DNA from: Verrucomicrobia bacterium S94
Lineage (GTDB): Bacteria; Verrucomicrobiota; Kiritimatiellia; Kiritimatiellales; Pontiellaceae
DNA length: 64,000 bases
Direction of reading: 5' to 3'
Assembly: GCA_004299845.1 (NCBI GenBank)
Contig: CP036201.1
Coordinates: 3,720,001 to 3,784,000, forward strand
The first letter of the stretch is position 1. Each line of letters opens with the position of its first letter. The notes under the pieces were generated by a model, which had not been told where the DNA came from, made no database searches, and was given only the letters and a program-made list of their open reading frames with translations. The position numbers and the translations under genes were made by a program. This document shows, piece by piece, positions 9,176 through 20,209 of this stretch.

Positions 9176-10356
9176 TTTTCATCCTCCTTGGGATTGTAGT
9201 TTTCGTCTCTCAACTTCTGAAGTTTCTTTAAATTGACCGGAACCTGAAGAATCAGCCTCCGCTTTTCGATAAGTGCGAGTATAAACGATCCCATGCCCAG
9301 TAGCAAGACGATGATCTGGACGGGAATTCCGATGATTGGAAATATCGTTGTTCCATAGATGACGGCCAGACCGATCGAAACCACGCCGATGATTTTGCCG
9401 AGGGAATTATTTATTTTCCGCAGAATCAGACTTCCGATCACAAGGGCCAGCAGGATACGGCTGAGATACACCATGGCCGCCCATGAGCCCAGCAGCAGGA
9501 TGCCCAGCGGTATGCCGATGAGAGAGGTGATACTCATCATACCGAAAAGAGGCAGGCCGAGGGATGCAATCAGGCCGATTAAAAGACATTTCCCGGGGGC
9601 CTGTTTGATCAGCTGTGCCGACATGGAGGTGGTCATCGGGAACAGTGTGAGGAACGGAATGCCGACCAGTAATGCCGCCAAAAAGCTGATCAGAATTTTG
9701 TTGAGCCGCTCGGCAGAGAGCAGATCCGCGGCCGGCGGGGTTGAAACGGTGCCGCCGATAACATCGGCGTCCAGAAACAGTTTTCTCGGGGCTCGGTATT
9801 CAAAATCGCCTTCGATCCGGGCTCCTTTGGCGAAGACAATGTCCTGTGCGCGTACGGAAACACTGCCTTGAATGGTTCCGGCAAAGGTAACGGTCTGGGC
9901 TGAAACTTCGAGGTCGCCTTCAATATGCCCCTCCTGTACCACACTCATGGCCCCGTAGACGAGGGCATTTCCATGGATATATGCATTGGTACCGAGAACA
10001 ATGGTGTTGCCTGCCGCCAGCAGGTTTCCGGCAATACCGCCGTCCACCTTGATGGTCGGGGCATACATGCGCAGGTTTCGTTCGCAGCTTCCGGTCTGTT
10101 CGATTTCCGTGACGTTGGCCGCCAGCACGTTACCCTGGTAGATGCCGGAGAGCTGCAGCGGGAATGCCGTGCCGATAAAAAGATCATTTTCAAACGTGCC
10201 GGAAACATCCGCTTCGTTGGCATAAACCCACTGCTCATTTTTGACCGAATCGCCCAGGCTTACCGTATAGACGTTGGTGGAAATCCAGGGAACGGTGGCC
10301 TGCACATGCACAGCGGTGGAGACTGCGAGTGTGGAGAAAAATAATTTTAAACGCAT
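9172..10356 (-). CDS. bactofilin-like (polymer-forming) membrane protein
   Basis: 394 residues. Signal peptide (about 1-20), then about 190 residues of right-handed beta-helix-like repeats with alternating glycine and hydrophobics (phrases such as [17 protein letters not shown] and [16 protein letters not shown]), as in bactofilins/DUF583 polymer-forming proteins. Four to five transmembrane helices (about 225-375) and a short charged C-terminal tail follow. Because of the signal peptide the beta-helix should lie outside the cytoplasm, unlike cytosolic bactofilins. It lies between nfeD (one base apart) and floA (four-base overlap), which ties it to the membrane-microdomain module. The function is inferred from this context. 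Confidence 0.75.
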   Translation of the reverse strand: MRLKLFFSTLAVSTAVHVQATVPWISTNVYTVSLGDSVKNEQWVYANEADVSGTFENDLFIGTAFPLQLSGIYQGNVLAANVTEIEQTGSCERNLRMYAPTIKVDGGIAGNLLAAGNTIVLGTNAYIHGNALVYGAMSVVQEGHIEGDLEVSAQTVTFAGTIQGSVSVRAQDIVFAKGARIEGDFEYRAPRKLFLDADVIGGTVSTPPAADLLSAERLNKILISFLAALLVGIPFLTLFPMTTSMSAQLIKQAPGKCLLIGLIASLGLPLFGMMSITSLIGIPLGILLLGSWAAMVYLSRILLALVIGSLILRKINNSLGKIIGVVSIGLAVIYGTTIFPIIGIPVQIIVLLLGMGSFILALIEKRRLILQVPVNLKKLQKLRDENYNPKEDEK

Positions 10357-10357
10357 A

Positions 10358-10828
10358 TTACACTTTCACGACGGAGATATGACCGCCGGAGGTTGAGGAA
10401 ACCCGGATGCGCTGGCCGGCTTCAATCCATTCGCCGTCGGCCATAACATCCATCCGCTTTCCGTTAAAGACAGCAATACCGGACGGGCGCAATGTGGAAA
10501 CAGCTTTACCTTCAGTGCCGACCTCGATCTTTTCTTCCATCGGCGATTTGTAATCGGCCTGATTCACCTGGAGGGAAAGGCTTTTTCCGATCCGGCTTTT
10601 CGGGAAATAACGAATCCAGACCACGAAGGTCAGAATACCGAACAACAACAGCCCGACGGCACTGATCAGGTTCCAGGGTTCGGGAAAATTCCTCAAGCCG
10701 ATCACGGCCGCAACGATCCAGGCCACGGATCCGAAAATGCCGAGGATGCCGCCGGGAATAAAAATCTCCATGCCGATCAGCACGAAGCCGACCAGCAGAA
10801 GGGTGAAATAAAGGGTAATCGGTTCCAT
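10358..10828 (-). CDS. nfeD: NfeD family membrane protein
   Basis: 156 residues, the short NfeD form without the ClpP-like protease domain. Three to four transmembrane helices (about 5-25, 28-45, 52-72) are followed by a C-terminal OB-fold with the motif VGTEGKAVSTLRPSG, VFNGKRMDVMADGEWI and a closing beta strand ISVVKV. NfeD proteins partner with flotillin/stomatin family proteins, and here floA is two genes downstream. The ATG sits about 95 bp after the FtsB-like gene, so this may be the first gene of the operon. Confidence 0.9.
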   Translation of the reverse strand: MEPITLYFTLLLVGFVLIGMEIFIPGGILGIFGSVAWIVAAVIGLRNFPEPWNLISAVGLLLFGILTFVVWIRYFPKSRIGKSLSLQVNQADYKSPMEEKIEVGTEGKAVSTLRPSGIAVFNGKRMDVMADGEWIEAGQRIRVSSTSGGHISVVKV

Positions 10829-10922
10829 GAGCCGAATAATAGGGAAGAACAGGGAAAGTTAAAGTGTTGAATGTATCGATTTCGAGGCGTGCGGGAATAA
10901 ATGCCGGAATTCCGGGGGTGAA

Positions 10923-11231
10923 TCAGTACCCTCCGGATTCCTCGGGAAAGTGGAAAATGGTTTCGTTAGTGCGGGCATAACCGACTTCGTGCGCCACTTT
11001 TTCAACAAATTCCGGATCTGTTTTGAAACGCCGCTGTTTATCGATGAGTTCCTGTTCGGCTTCCACTGTGATTTCGATGCGCTGCTGCAGCGAATCGCAG
11101 GTCTGCTGGTATTCCTGCAGTTGACGCACTTTGGGTGTGAATGCCAGTACCACCCCGACGCCGGCCATGATGATGATGGCGATCAGCACGATGCGATTGA
11201 TCAGGTTCCAGTATTTTTCCGTCTGCTGCAT
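10923..11231 (-). CDS. FtsB/DivIC-like septum formation initiator
   Basis: 102 residues. A short cytoplasmic N terminus, one transmembrane helix (about 14-31), then a coiled coil (about 35-75, LQEYQQTCDSLQQRIEITV) and a C-terminal region with RFKTDPEFVEKVAHEVGYAR. This matches the DivIC/FtsB family (septum formation initiator), part of the FtsQLB divisome sub-complex. The gene following enolase is often ftsB in other bacteria, and the same order is seen here (eno upstream on the same strand), which supports the call. The terminator between the two genes suggests separate transcription. Confidence 0.8.
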   Translation of the reverse strand: MQQTEKYWNLINRIVLIAIIIMAGVGVVLAFTPKVRQLQEYQQTCDSLQQRIEITVEAEQELIDKQRRFKTDPEFVEKVAHEVGYARTNETIFHFPEESGGY

Positions 11232-11363
11232 AGAAAGTAACGATCAGGTCGTGATGCGAAATAGTATAGTTGAAATATAGCGTGAAACTGAACGGCGACA
11301 AGGAAGTTTTAACGTTGGTGAAAATGCTTCCCGGGAGAGAAAGCCGTGTTCCCTCTCAGAAAG

Positions 11364-11388
11364 AAAAAGGCGCCCCTGGGGGACGCCT
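11364..11388 (-). terminator. rho-independent terminator after eno
   Basis: On the minus strand the hairpin AAGGCGTCCCC / GGGGCGCCTT has a very short loop and is followed by a T-run. It lies about 25 bp after the enolase stop codon. Confidence 0.8.
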
Positions 11389-11415
11389 TATGCGCTGAAA
11401 AATCAAGCGTTCAGC

Positions 11416-12843
<1,428 letters not shown>

Positions 12844-13016
12844 TTAAAACGGAGTAATTTCCCCAAAACGAGCGGCGAATATAACGGTGCTCTAAAAAGG
12901 GGGCAAATCAATAAGGACTAGAAAACGACAAGGGAAACTGTTTACTGAAATCTATACAGGGCGGAGCGGCCGGGGTAAGGCATAACTGCTTCGGGTGTAT
13001 AGGCACAATGAAAGCT

Positions 13017-15839
13017 CTACGGTGTACTGATTTCGACCTTGTAGAACTGCTGTGGCAGGGCATCCGGATCTTCGATAATTTCCGTTTCGCCGGATCCGGG
13101 AAAGCGGGCGATCTCTGTCCAGCTTCCGGCCTGCAGGAGATCGGCACTGCGCATAACCCGGTAATTCCGGCCGGGTTGTGTCGGACATTCCACCTGCATG
13201 CCGCCGTCCAAAAGCGGGATGCCGCTGATGAAGTTCCGGCCGTCGCCCACGAGGGCTAGCCGGACATTTGTAATTTTCCCGCCAGCTGCCGGGAAGCGCA
13301 GTTGAACGGTGTTGTCGCCTTCGGTCAGTGTGTCGGCCGGAACCGGAACAGCAAACTGTTTCCAGCAGCGTACGACGCCGGCCGCGTGAGTGATATCCGG
13401 GGCGTTGGTCAGGCTGATGCTGTTGAACGTGATTTCCGGATTGTAGCTGAAACCGTCGGCTTTATGCAGCGTATAATAAAGTGTTCCGCCGCTGATGTTC
13501 TCATTGACGCCCGCGGGAATATGGATGGTAAAGGTTTCATCGGTATTCGCATCGATGTCTTCCAGCACTTTATTTCCATAATAACTGTCTTCAAATTCCA
13601 GCGGCAGTTCAGGGGTTCCGGAAAGCGTGAAACGGACGATCGCTGTGGCTTCGGTTTCCAGCAGAATATTGGTTGTGGAGGTCAGCGGTGTATAGGCTTC
13701 GTACACGAGGTTGCTTCCGTTTCCATACAGCTTTTTGATCACAGCATTCGTGATGGTGGTTCCAGCCGGAAGGGTGTTCTGCAGGTTGACTGAAAACGGA
13801 TTGTTGTAGTTGTTATGCAGCACGACGTAGAGCTGATCTTCATCCAGGAAGGCGCGGCTCAGGAGGTGGTAACTGCCGGAGCGGTTGAATAGATAGTCAC
13901 CGTTCAGGTCGCCCCAGAAATAGAGATAATTATAGGCCGGTGATTTTTCCCAGGTTTCGGTGTCATAATTCCAGACAAACATGGCATTGCGGTTGGCAAC
14001 ATCCCAGTGTGTCAGCATCAGAATAAAGACGCTCATTTTGTCCATAATGTCCGGCCGGTCCATCATCTTTACGAGCATCGCATTGCAGGATTTCAGATAA
14101 GTGAAATAATTGGTCTCATCCCAGCCGAGAATACCGTATTCCGACATCACAAAAGGCCGACGGTCGCCCCAGCGGATTTCATGTTCGTTTTCCCAGAGGT
14201 CGATAAATGATTCGAGGCGGCCTTTGGACCAGACATTATAGTGGCTGTATTGCGCGTCATAAACCGTGGAATAACTGCCCTGATCGGCTTTCGTGAAATC
14301 ATGCTCATAGGCGTGAAAAGCATAGGCGCCGATTTTTTTACCGCTCAGCTCGATGAACTTTTTATTGGTATTCATCCAGGTGGTGAAACTGCTGTCGGGA
14401 CCGTCGCGGAATGCATAGGCATCCGTCGGACCCGCCACTTTGACATCGGGCCAGTCGACCGCCATCCGGTCGGCTACGGCATTGTGGAATTCGGCAAGTT
14501 TGTCCCAGGAATCGGAATCCCAGTGCCAGCCGAAGTTATTCTGAATGGTGCTTTCGTTCATCACTTCATACCAATAAGGCATGAGTGCATTGACATCATG
14601 AATTTTTTTGAAATAGGCCGATGTGGCTTCCGCATGGGACTGATGATTGGAGACCGTGAGCACACCATGGGTCAGATTGGTCGGCCAGCAGATAAATTCG
14701 GCAAACCGTCCGTGTCCGGCTCCCGACATGACGGTTCTGTGGTGCGGAGCGAGCTCTTTGGCATAAATCAGCCGGCCGGGGCTGTAGGTTGAGTACACTT
14801 CATTGGTATCAAGAAATCCGGGACGGAGAGGGTCTTCGGAAAAATAGGTATAATCGTTTCCGTTCCAGTATTTTTCAAAATCCCAGGTGCCGCGGGAGGG
14901 CAGCATGTTTCCGTCTTCATAGACCCATTCGTTCGGGTCTTTTCCGTCAATGCTGATCCAGTCGGCAGATCCGGTGTCCTGATAGATGCCGAACCAGGTG
15001 TCGCGGTTGAATCCGGAAAAACCACCGATGGCGCGTTTGCGGGTGATGTCAATGGAAACAATGACGGAGTTGGTTTCGGAACCGGACTGTGAAGGGATGA
15101 TGAAATCGGGATTCGGCGGCGGTTCTGCGGTGGTGTATACCGTCCAGCGGTCAATTTCCACTGCGCTGTCTTGTGATGCACTGAGATACTGTATGCCCGG
15201 CCGCATGACATCATTCCACGATCCGTCGTCGGTTGTTTGTGACCACGAGGCTTCAAACGACCCGAGATTCACCCCTTTGGTTAAATTGGTTGCAAAGGCC
15301 AGACCGGTAAAAGTATTCGATACGGCGGAGCGGGTGATGTACTGGGTGAACGTAATCCAGTCGCCGGTATCCGATGAGTTCACTGTAATCCGGTTGGTCG
15401 CAGCTTCGCTTCCGAACCAGTAGGTTCCGTTTGCCGCCGTGTGGAGATAGGAACCGATGGATGGAGTTTTTCCGCCGGGGTTGACACTGTTGTGCGCAAA
15501 GCCTGCGCGAAGCAGATCGCCGTCGCTGAAAATGCCGTCGGCATCTGATATGCGCAGGGTGGTTTCGATCACAGCGGATTCGCCGATACCGAGTGAAAAA
15601 GAGGCCCAGCCGGTTGCACGGTTCCATTGGTTGCTGCATACGGCTATCCCCGTTCCGTTGACCTCCACAGCATACCATCCGCTCTGGGTGTCCAGTGCGG
15701 CGGTGCCATCCAGCGTGCCGCCCTCGGAAAAGCCTTCGGAGGCGATAAAATCGAGATTAAGTACATCCGTTGCATACACGGCTGCGGCAGTCATCAGGGC
15801 GGTTATGCTGAGTGTGGAGAACAGATGTTCTTTTTTCAT
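13017..15839 (-). CDS. secreted GH86-type agarase/porphyranase
   Basis: 940 residues from ATG 15839 (GAGGA ribosome site at correct spacing; the in-frame ATG at 15884 is upstream of the signal peptide and rejected). Signal peptide 1-22, then an N-terminal jelly-roll-like domain (about 25-240), a TIM barrel (about 250-650) and C-terminal beta domains. Likely catalytic acids are Glu429 in WYEVMNES and Glu567 in FVMSEYG, as in GH86 enzymes that cut agarose or porphyran internally. The last about 60 residues (YRVMRSADLL...GSWTEI...FYKVEI) are a domain common at the C termini of secreted Verrucomicrobia/Kiritimatiellota proteins. GH86 is judged from pattern, and other clan A glycosidases remain possible. 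A LacI-type palindrome lies upstream. Confidence 0.75.
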   Translation of the reverse strand: MKKEHLFSTLSITALMTAAAVYATDVLNLDFIASEGFSEGGTLDGTAALDTQSGWYAVEVNGTGIAVCSNQWNRATGWASFSLGIGESAVIETTLRISDADGIFSDGDLLRAGFAHNSVNPGGKTPSIGSYLHTAANGTYWFGSEAATNRITVNSSDTGDWITFTQYITRSAVSNTFTGLAFATNLTKGVNLGSFEASWSQTTDDGSWNDVMRPGIQYLSASQDSAVEIDRWTVYTTAEPPPNPDFIIPSQSGSETNSVIVSIDITRKRAIGGFSGFNRDTWFGIYQDTGSADWISIDGKDPNEWVYEDGNMLPSRGTWDFEKYWNGNDYTYFSEDPLRPGFLDTNEVYSTYSPGRLIYAKELAPHHRTVMSGAGHGRFAEFICWPTNLTHGVLTVSNHQSHAEATSAYFKKIHDVNALMPYWYEVMNESTIQNNFGWHWDSDSWDKLAEFHNAVADRMAVDWPDVKVAGPTDAYAFRDGPDSSFTTWMNTNKKFIELSGKKIGAYAFHAYEHDFTKADQGSYSTVYDAQYSHYNVWSKGRLESFIDLWENEHEIRWGDRRPFVMSEYGILGWDETNYFTYLKSCNAMLVKMMDRPDIMDKMSVFILMLTHWDVANRNAMFVWNYDTETWEKSPAYNYLYFWGDLNGDYLFNRSGSYHLLSRAFLDEDQLYVVLHNNYNNPFSVNLQNTLPAGTTITNAVIKKLYGNGSNLVYEAYTPLTSTTNILLETEATAIVRFTLSGTPELPLEFEDSYYGNKVLEDIDANTDETFTIHIPAGVNENISGGTLYYTLHKADGFSYNPEITFNSISLTNAPDITHAAGVVRCWKQFAVPVPADTLTEGDNTVQLRFPAAGGKITNVRLALVGDGRNFISGIPLLDGGMQVECPTQPGRNYRVMRSADLLQAGSWTEIARFPGSGETEIIEDPDALPQQFYKVEISTP

Positions 15840-15916
15840 ATTCATTCCTCTTTTCCTGCTGCAATTGATCCGGCGGAAATTCATGTGTAAAAAGTCCCGT
15901 ATATTGGGGTGACCGG

Positions 15917-15947
15917 CTGCAAAATGTCAACGTTAACAGTTTTGCAG
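15917..15947. promoter_or_regulatory. LacI-family-like operator palindrome
   Basis: Core TGTCAACGTTAACA is a one-mismatch version of the LacI/GalR-type palindrome, flanked by CTGCAAAA on the left and TTTTGCAG on the right (one-base asymmetry). It lies 78 bp upstream of the GH86 start and 62 bp before the divergent phospholipase-D gene, so it may control either. No LacI regulator gene is in the window. Confidence 0.55.
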
Positions 15948-16008
15948 ATCGTTATCTGTGCCGGGGATAGGTTGATTTACATCGGAATCGCTATAGAATC
16001 TGCGGCCT

Positions 16009-17820
16009 ATGTTGAGGAAACGAAACAGAAGCAGGTGGTTGAGCCCGGCGATATTGCTGGTACTGGGGCTGCTGGCCGGCTGTTCAACGATTCCCGAACG
16101 TGATCTGGAAAATGCGTTTACGTATCAGCGTCTGAAGCGGCACGACGTACACGAGATCGAACCGGTCGAATCCGAATTTCTCGATCTCGCTTCCAAAGCC
16201 TGGAAAAACAGGGAACATGGAAATCCGGCGGAGTACATCAGTATTCTGGAACTGGGCGACGACGCGCTGCTGGCCCGGATTCACCTGATTCGTGCCGCGA
16301 AGCAGTCGATCGATCTGCAGACGTTTATCTGGAAAGACGATGCCGCCAGCCGCTTTGTTTTCGATGAGCTGGTGCGGGCGGCCGAACGCGGGGTTCTGGT
16401 GCGGATGCTGATCGATGCCATGGTTACCCCTGCGGATTCGGAGCAGCTGGCCCGGATGGCACGGGCACACCATAATCTGGAAATTGCCCTGTATAAACCT
16501 ATGGCGGAAACATCGTATGTCGGCCGAATCGGGTTCTGGAAAAATCTGGCTTTCAAGACGCGGCGCATGAACCGGCGCATGCACAATAAGCTGCTGCTGA
16601 TTGACGGACGGGTCGGGATCTCGGGCGGCCGGAATTATCAGGGCAGATACTATGATCGGGATACGGATTTTCTGTTCCGTGATCGCGATGTGATCGTGGC
16701 CGGGCCCGCGGTGAGGGATATGCAGGATTCTTTTGAGCTGTTCTGGCAGGATAAAGACGCCGTTTTCCTGACCCAGTTCCCGGACGTGCAGGAGGAATTT
16801 AAACAGTTGCAGGAGGAGTCCGTGCGGCTGTCTGATCCGGCCGATGCCTGGGCATTTGAAGAGATTGACCGCCTGGCTGACAGTTATTCCATCTGCAGCC
16901 ATCGGAACTCGCTGAACATCTATGAAGCCGATCGCGTCCGTTTTGTATATGACACTCCCCGAAAGTTCCGCGGGAAAAAAGAGCGTATGAGTTTTGATGA
17001 TTATTTTGAGGAGGTTCTTCTTCAGAGTGAAGATCGGATGGTGTATCAGACGCCCTATCTCATCTACAGCCGCGAACAGCGCCGTGCATTCAAAGAGATC
17101 CGTAAAAAAAATCCGAAATTCCGCATCATTGCCTCCAGCAACAGTCTGGCTTCAGCTGATCATCTTCCGGTTTACGGGGTTTCCTTCAAACACCGGAAGG
17201 AACTCTATAAGAAAGCGGGAATTGATATTTACGAGGCCAAGCCTTTTCCCGCTTCGCAACGTGAATATGTCTATGACTACGACCGGATTCTTGATCGGGC
17301 GGTTCAGAAAGCCGGAATCACCGACCGCAGCGAAATTCCCGATATCGAGCGTGCAGGACCGATACTCTGCATCCACTCCAAATCTTTTGTGCTTGATGGA
17401 AAAATCACACTGATCGGATCGCACAATTTTGATCCGCGATCGGCCAGCCTGAACACCGAGTGCGGGGTGTTCATTTTTGATGAAGACGTTTCAGCCGTTA
17501 TTGAACGGCAAATTCTAAAAGCATGCGAGCCGTCTAATGCCTGGACTGTGAGTAAAGGAAAGCACATTCCGGTCATCTCGTACTTTAGTGGTTTTATTGG
17601 AACCATCTCAACCGCACTCCCGGTCTTTGATGTGTGGCCCTACCGCTACACCACAAACTATGAACTGAAAAACGGGTGCGAAGTACTGAGTCCGCGTGAT
17701 CCGGCATTTCAGGAAAATTATACCGATGTCGGTTATTTTCCGGAGGTCGACAGTTCGGTTAAAGTGATTCAGACCCGACTTGCCAAAGGGTTCCTGGGCT
17801 GGGGCCGGCCTTTCATGTAA
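16009..17820 (+). CDS. phospholipase D family lipoprotein (ClsC/YmdC-like)
   Basis: 603 residues. An N-terminal signal with lipobox LLAGC (Cys about 25) indicates a lipoprotein. There are two HKD half-sites: His192-x-Lys194-x4-Asp199 in HNKLLLIDG and His456-x-Lys458-x4-Asp463 in HSKSFVLDG, each followed by the GG/GSHN strand (GISGGRN and LIGSHNFDPRS). This is the two-domain arrangement of the cardiolipin synthase C-type branch, whose members transfer phosphatidyl groups. Other substrates, including nucleic acid, cannot be excluded, though a lipoprotein anchor favours lipid. The next gene begins 13 bp downstream and may be co-transcribed. Confidence 0.85.
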   Translation: MLRKRNRSRWLSPAILLVLGLLAGCSTIPERDLENAFTYQRLKRHDVHEIEPVESEFLDLASKAWKNREHGNPAEYISILELGDDALLARIHLIRAAKQSIDLQTFIWKDDAASRFVFDELVRAAERGVLVRMLIDAMVTPADSEQLARMARAHHNLEIALYKPMAETSYVGRIGFWKNLAFKTRRMNRRMHNKLLLIDGRVGISGGRNYQGRYYDRDTDFLFRDRDVIVAGPAVRDMQDSFELFWQDKDAVFLTQFPDVQEEFKQLQEESVRLSDPADAWAFEEIDRLADSYSICSHRNSLNIYEADRVRFVYDTPRKFRGKKERMSFDDYFEEVLLQSEDRMVYQTPYLIYSREQRRAFKEIRKKNPKFRIIASSNSLASADHLPVYGVSFKHRKELYKKAGIDIYEAKPFPASQREYVYDYDRILDRAVQKAGITDRSEIPDIERAGPILCIHSKSFVLDGKITLIGSHNFDPRSASLNTECGVFIFDEDVSAVIERQILKACEPSNAWTVSKGKHIPVISYFSGFIGTISTALPVFDVWPYRYTTNYELKNGCEVLSPRDPAFQENYTDVGYFPEVDSSVKVIQTRLAKGFLGWGRPFM

Positions 17821-17833
17821 CACGGAGAGCTTA

Positions 17834-19387
17834 ATGTCGAACATGCGATTCACCCGGGACCTGCTGCTGGTACTCGTCATTTTATCCGTCGCCATTATTA
17901 CGCCTGTGGCCTACTTTGCATCGCAGGCCAGCCGCGATATTTCCGAGCAGTTCATTGAAAATGCAGCGGATCAGGCGGTCGCAAGATTTCAGTCGATGAC
18001 ACTTTCGGTGGAAGCCACGCTGGGGCTCATGCGCGACTGGGGGGCATCCGGCGAACTGCATCTGGAAAAGGATGATGAACTGGCGAGACTTCTTTTTCCC
18101 GTATTCAGCCGGGAGCCGCTGCTCAGTGGAATTTCCGTGGCGAATATCGATGGCAACAGTTTTTATCTGCAGCGCGATGGCGACCGTTTCCGATCAAGAC
18201 TCGTCAGGCTGGATCAGGCCGGAGAAAATACAGAGGAAAAGCTGTGGAGCTCGGACTACGAACTGCAGGAGACAACAGTCTCTGCGTCGACCTTCGATCC
18301 GCGCAACCGCCCCTGGTTTACACCTGCGCTCGCCTCCGATGATGTCTGCTGGACGCAGCCCTACACCTTCTTCGGAATGCAGAAAGCGGGGATTTCCGCG
18401 TCCACATCGTTTGTGCGCAGGAAAGACAACCGGCAGATCGTGGTGGCATTTGATATTCTGCTCGGACAGCCTTTTCAGGAATTTTTTAAACTGGCTCCAA
18501 GCGAACATTCTCGCGTGATTATCTTCCGGCACGACAACATGCTTTTTATACCGGGATCCAGGGAATCAGAATCCGGTTTTACCTCCATGACTGATGTGGA
18601 GGACGCGCTGGTTCGGAAAGTGCATGCAAACTGGACCGGCGAAAAGGCGCTGGCAGATAAAGTCGTTTCTGTATTTCATGAGGGCCGGGTCTGGTGGTGC
18701 GGTTTCCGGCCGCTGGACATCGAAAACCGGAGCACCTGGATTGGTGTAATGGTTCCTGAAAATGACATCATTCAGCATGCCGGCCGCCGGATGTACCGCG
18801 TAATTGGAATGGGTGTGCTATCCCTGCTGGTTGCCTCCGGTCTTGCCGTTTGGCTGGTCTATCGCAACCGCCATCCCTTTTCAGGAGCGATTCTTTTTGA
18901 TCCTGAAGATCCCGAAGCCTGTATCCGCCGGCTCATCGGGCAGGGGGAAAACCGCGCCGTCGAATTCAAATCCACCATGCGCATGAATCTGCACACTGAA
19001 AAACCGGGAAAGGAAATTGAGCTCGCCTGGATCAAAGGTGTAGCCGGTTTTCTCAATACCGACGGCGGCGTTCTGCTGCTCGGGGTGACTGATGATGGTG
19101 AAATCACCGGTCTCGAACGCGATGTTTTTGAAAGCGAAGACAAATGCCGCCTCCACTTCAAAAATCTCATCAGTAAACATATCGGTGCCGACCTTTCCAA
19201 ATACATTCGCTTTCTCCTTGTTCCAATCGAGGGAAAAACCGTTGGCGTCGTCAACTGCGTCCGGGCAGAAGAACCCGTGTTTGTAAAAGACGGAAACAAA
19301 GAACACTTCTATATCCGCAACGGTCCTTCCTCCGACGAACTGCCCGTCAGCCAGGCCCTCAATTATATTAAACGCCGAAAACGATAG
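17834..19387 (+). CDS. dCache sensor fused to AlbA_2 (Schlafen-type) domain
   Basis: 517 residues from ATG 17834, preceded by GGAGAG; an earlier in-frame ATG (17780) lies inside the previous gene. Transmembrane helix about 10-30, an extracytoplasmic double-Cache/PDC-like domain (about 35-315; hallmark FDPRNRPWFTPAL and the following QPYTFF strand), a second helix (about 332-352), then a cytosolic AlbA_2 domain (about 370-517; ENRAVEFKST, GFLNTDGGVLLLGVTDDGEITG, FYIRNGPSS). The domain order is that of a one-protein transmembrane signalling device. AlbA_2 domains bind nucleic acid or act as Schlafen-like regulators; here neither partner nor ligand is known. Most similar sensors end in kinase, GGDEF or MCP domains. 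Confidence 0.8.
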   Translation: MSNMRFTRDLLLVLVILSVAIITPVAYFASQASRDISEQFIENAADQAVARFQSMTLSVEATLGLMRDWGASGELHLEKDDELARLLFPVFSREPLLSGISVANIDGNSFYLQRDGDRFRSRLVRLDQAGENTEEKLWSSDYELQETTVSASTFDPRNRPWFTPALASDDVCWTQPYTFFGMQKAGISASTSFVRRKDNRQIVVAFDILLGQPFQEFFKLAPSEHSRVIIFRHDNMLFIPGSRESESGFTSMTDVEDALVRKVHANWTGEKALADKVVSVFHEGRVWWCGFRPLDIENRSTWIGVMVPENDIIQHAGRRMYRVIGMGVLSLLVASGLAVWLVYRNRHPFSGAILFDPEDPEACIRRLIGQGENRAVEFKSTMRMNLHTEKPGKEIELAWIKGVAGFLNTDGGVLLLGVTDDGEITGLERDVFESEDKCRLHFKNLISKHIGADLSKYIRFLLVPIEGKTVGVVNCVRAEEPVFVKDGNKEHFYIRNGPSSDELPVSQALNYIKRRKR

Positions 19388-19441
19388 CTATCTATTCTGA
19401 GCTCCACGATCGTGGGTTCTGGATGATATACTTTTAAGAAG

Positions 19442-20209
19442 ATGAAACTATTTGATGCGCATAACCACATACAGGACAATCGGCTTTTTTCCGACCTGGG
19501 GGCAGTCATGCAGCGGGCGGCTGATGTCGGTGTGGTTAAGATGGCGGTAAAGGGCTGTTGCGAAGCTGATTGGCCGCGTGTGATTGAAATCTGTACACGC
19601 TATAGCGGCACTCATTCTTCATTCGGACTGCATCCGTGGTTCATTCAAGAGCGTTCGGAGCAATGGCTAAAGACGCTGGAAAACCTGCTGATTCAATATC
19701 CGGATGCCGCCGTCGGTGAAGTCGGGATCGATCATGCCGTTGAAGACCGCGACGACGTAGCGCAGGAAAAGGTGTTTTTTCAGCAGTTGGACCTGGCGCG
19801 GAAACTGGAGCGCCCGGTTTCGATTCACTGCCGTCGTGCATGGGGGCGACTGATCGAACTGCTGGATGATTTCGGAGAACTGCCACGCGGAATGCTGATT
19901 CACTGTTTCGGGGGATCGGCCGAGGTGGCTGTAGAACTGGTGAAACGCGGGGGCTATATTTCGTTTTCCGGTTCCATCACCCGCCCGAATGCCCGCAAGG
20001 CCGGACCGGCCATACGTGCGGTACCCGATGATCGCATTCTTATTGAAACCGATTCCCCGGATATTCTGCCGTCCACGGCAAAGGGGCCTTTGAATGAACC
20101 GGCGAATGTGAGACTGGTATTGGAAAAGGCCGCCGAATTTCGCGGTATTCCGGAGGAGAAGCTGGCCGAACTAACGTTCCGGAATGCCGGGCGTTTCTTC
20201 GGGATCTGA
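19442..20209 (+). CDS. TatD family metal-dependent hydrolase
   Basis: 255 residues, normal for TatD-type deoxyribonucleases. Motifs: FDAHNHIQDN (metal ligands), SSFGLHPWFI, VGEVGID, SIHCRRAW, LIHCFGGS and ILIETDSPDILP. The family has 3'-5' exonuclease or D-aminoacyl-tRNA-related hydrolase activity depending on member. The start is ATG but no strong ribosome site is visible. The C terminus overlaps the convergent gene at 20171-20614 by 39 bp. Confidence 0.88.
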   Translation: MKLFDAHNHIQDNRLFSDLGAVMQRAADVGVVKMAVKGCCEADWPRVIEICTRYSGTHSSFGLHPWFIQERSEQWLKTLENLLIQYPDAAVGEVGIDHAVEDRDDVAQEKVFFQQLDLARKLERPVSIHCRRAWGRLIELLDDFGELPRGMLIHCFGGSAEVAVELVKRGGYISFSGSITRPNARKAGPAIRAVPDDRILIETDSPDILPSTAKGPLNEPANVRLVLEKAAEFRGIPEEKLAELTFRNAGRFFGI

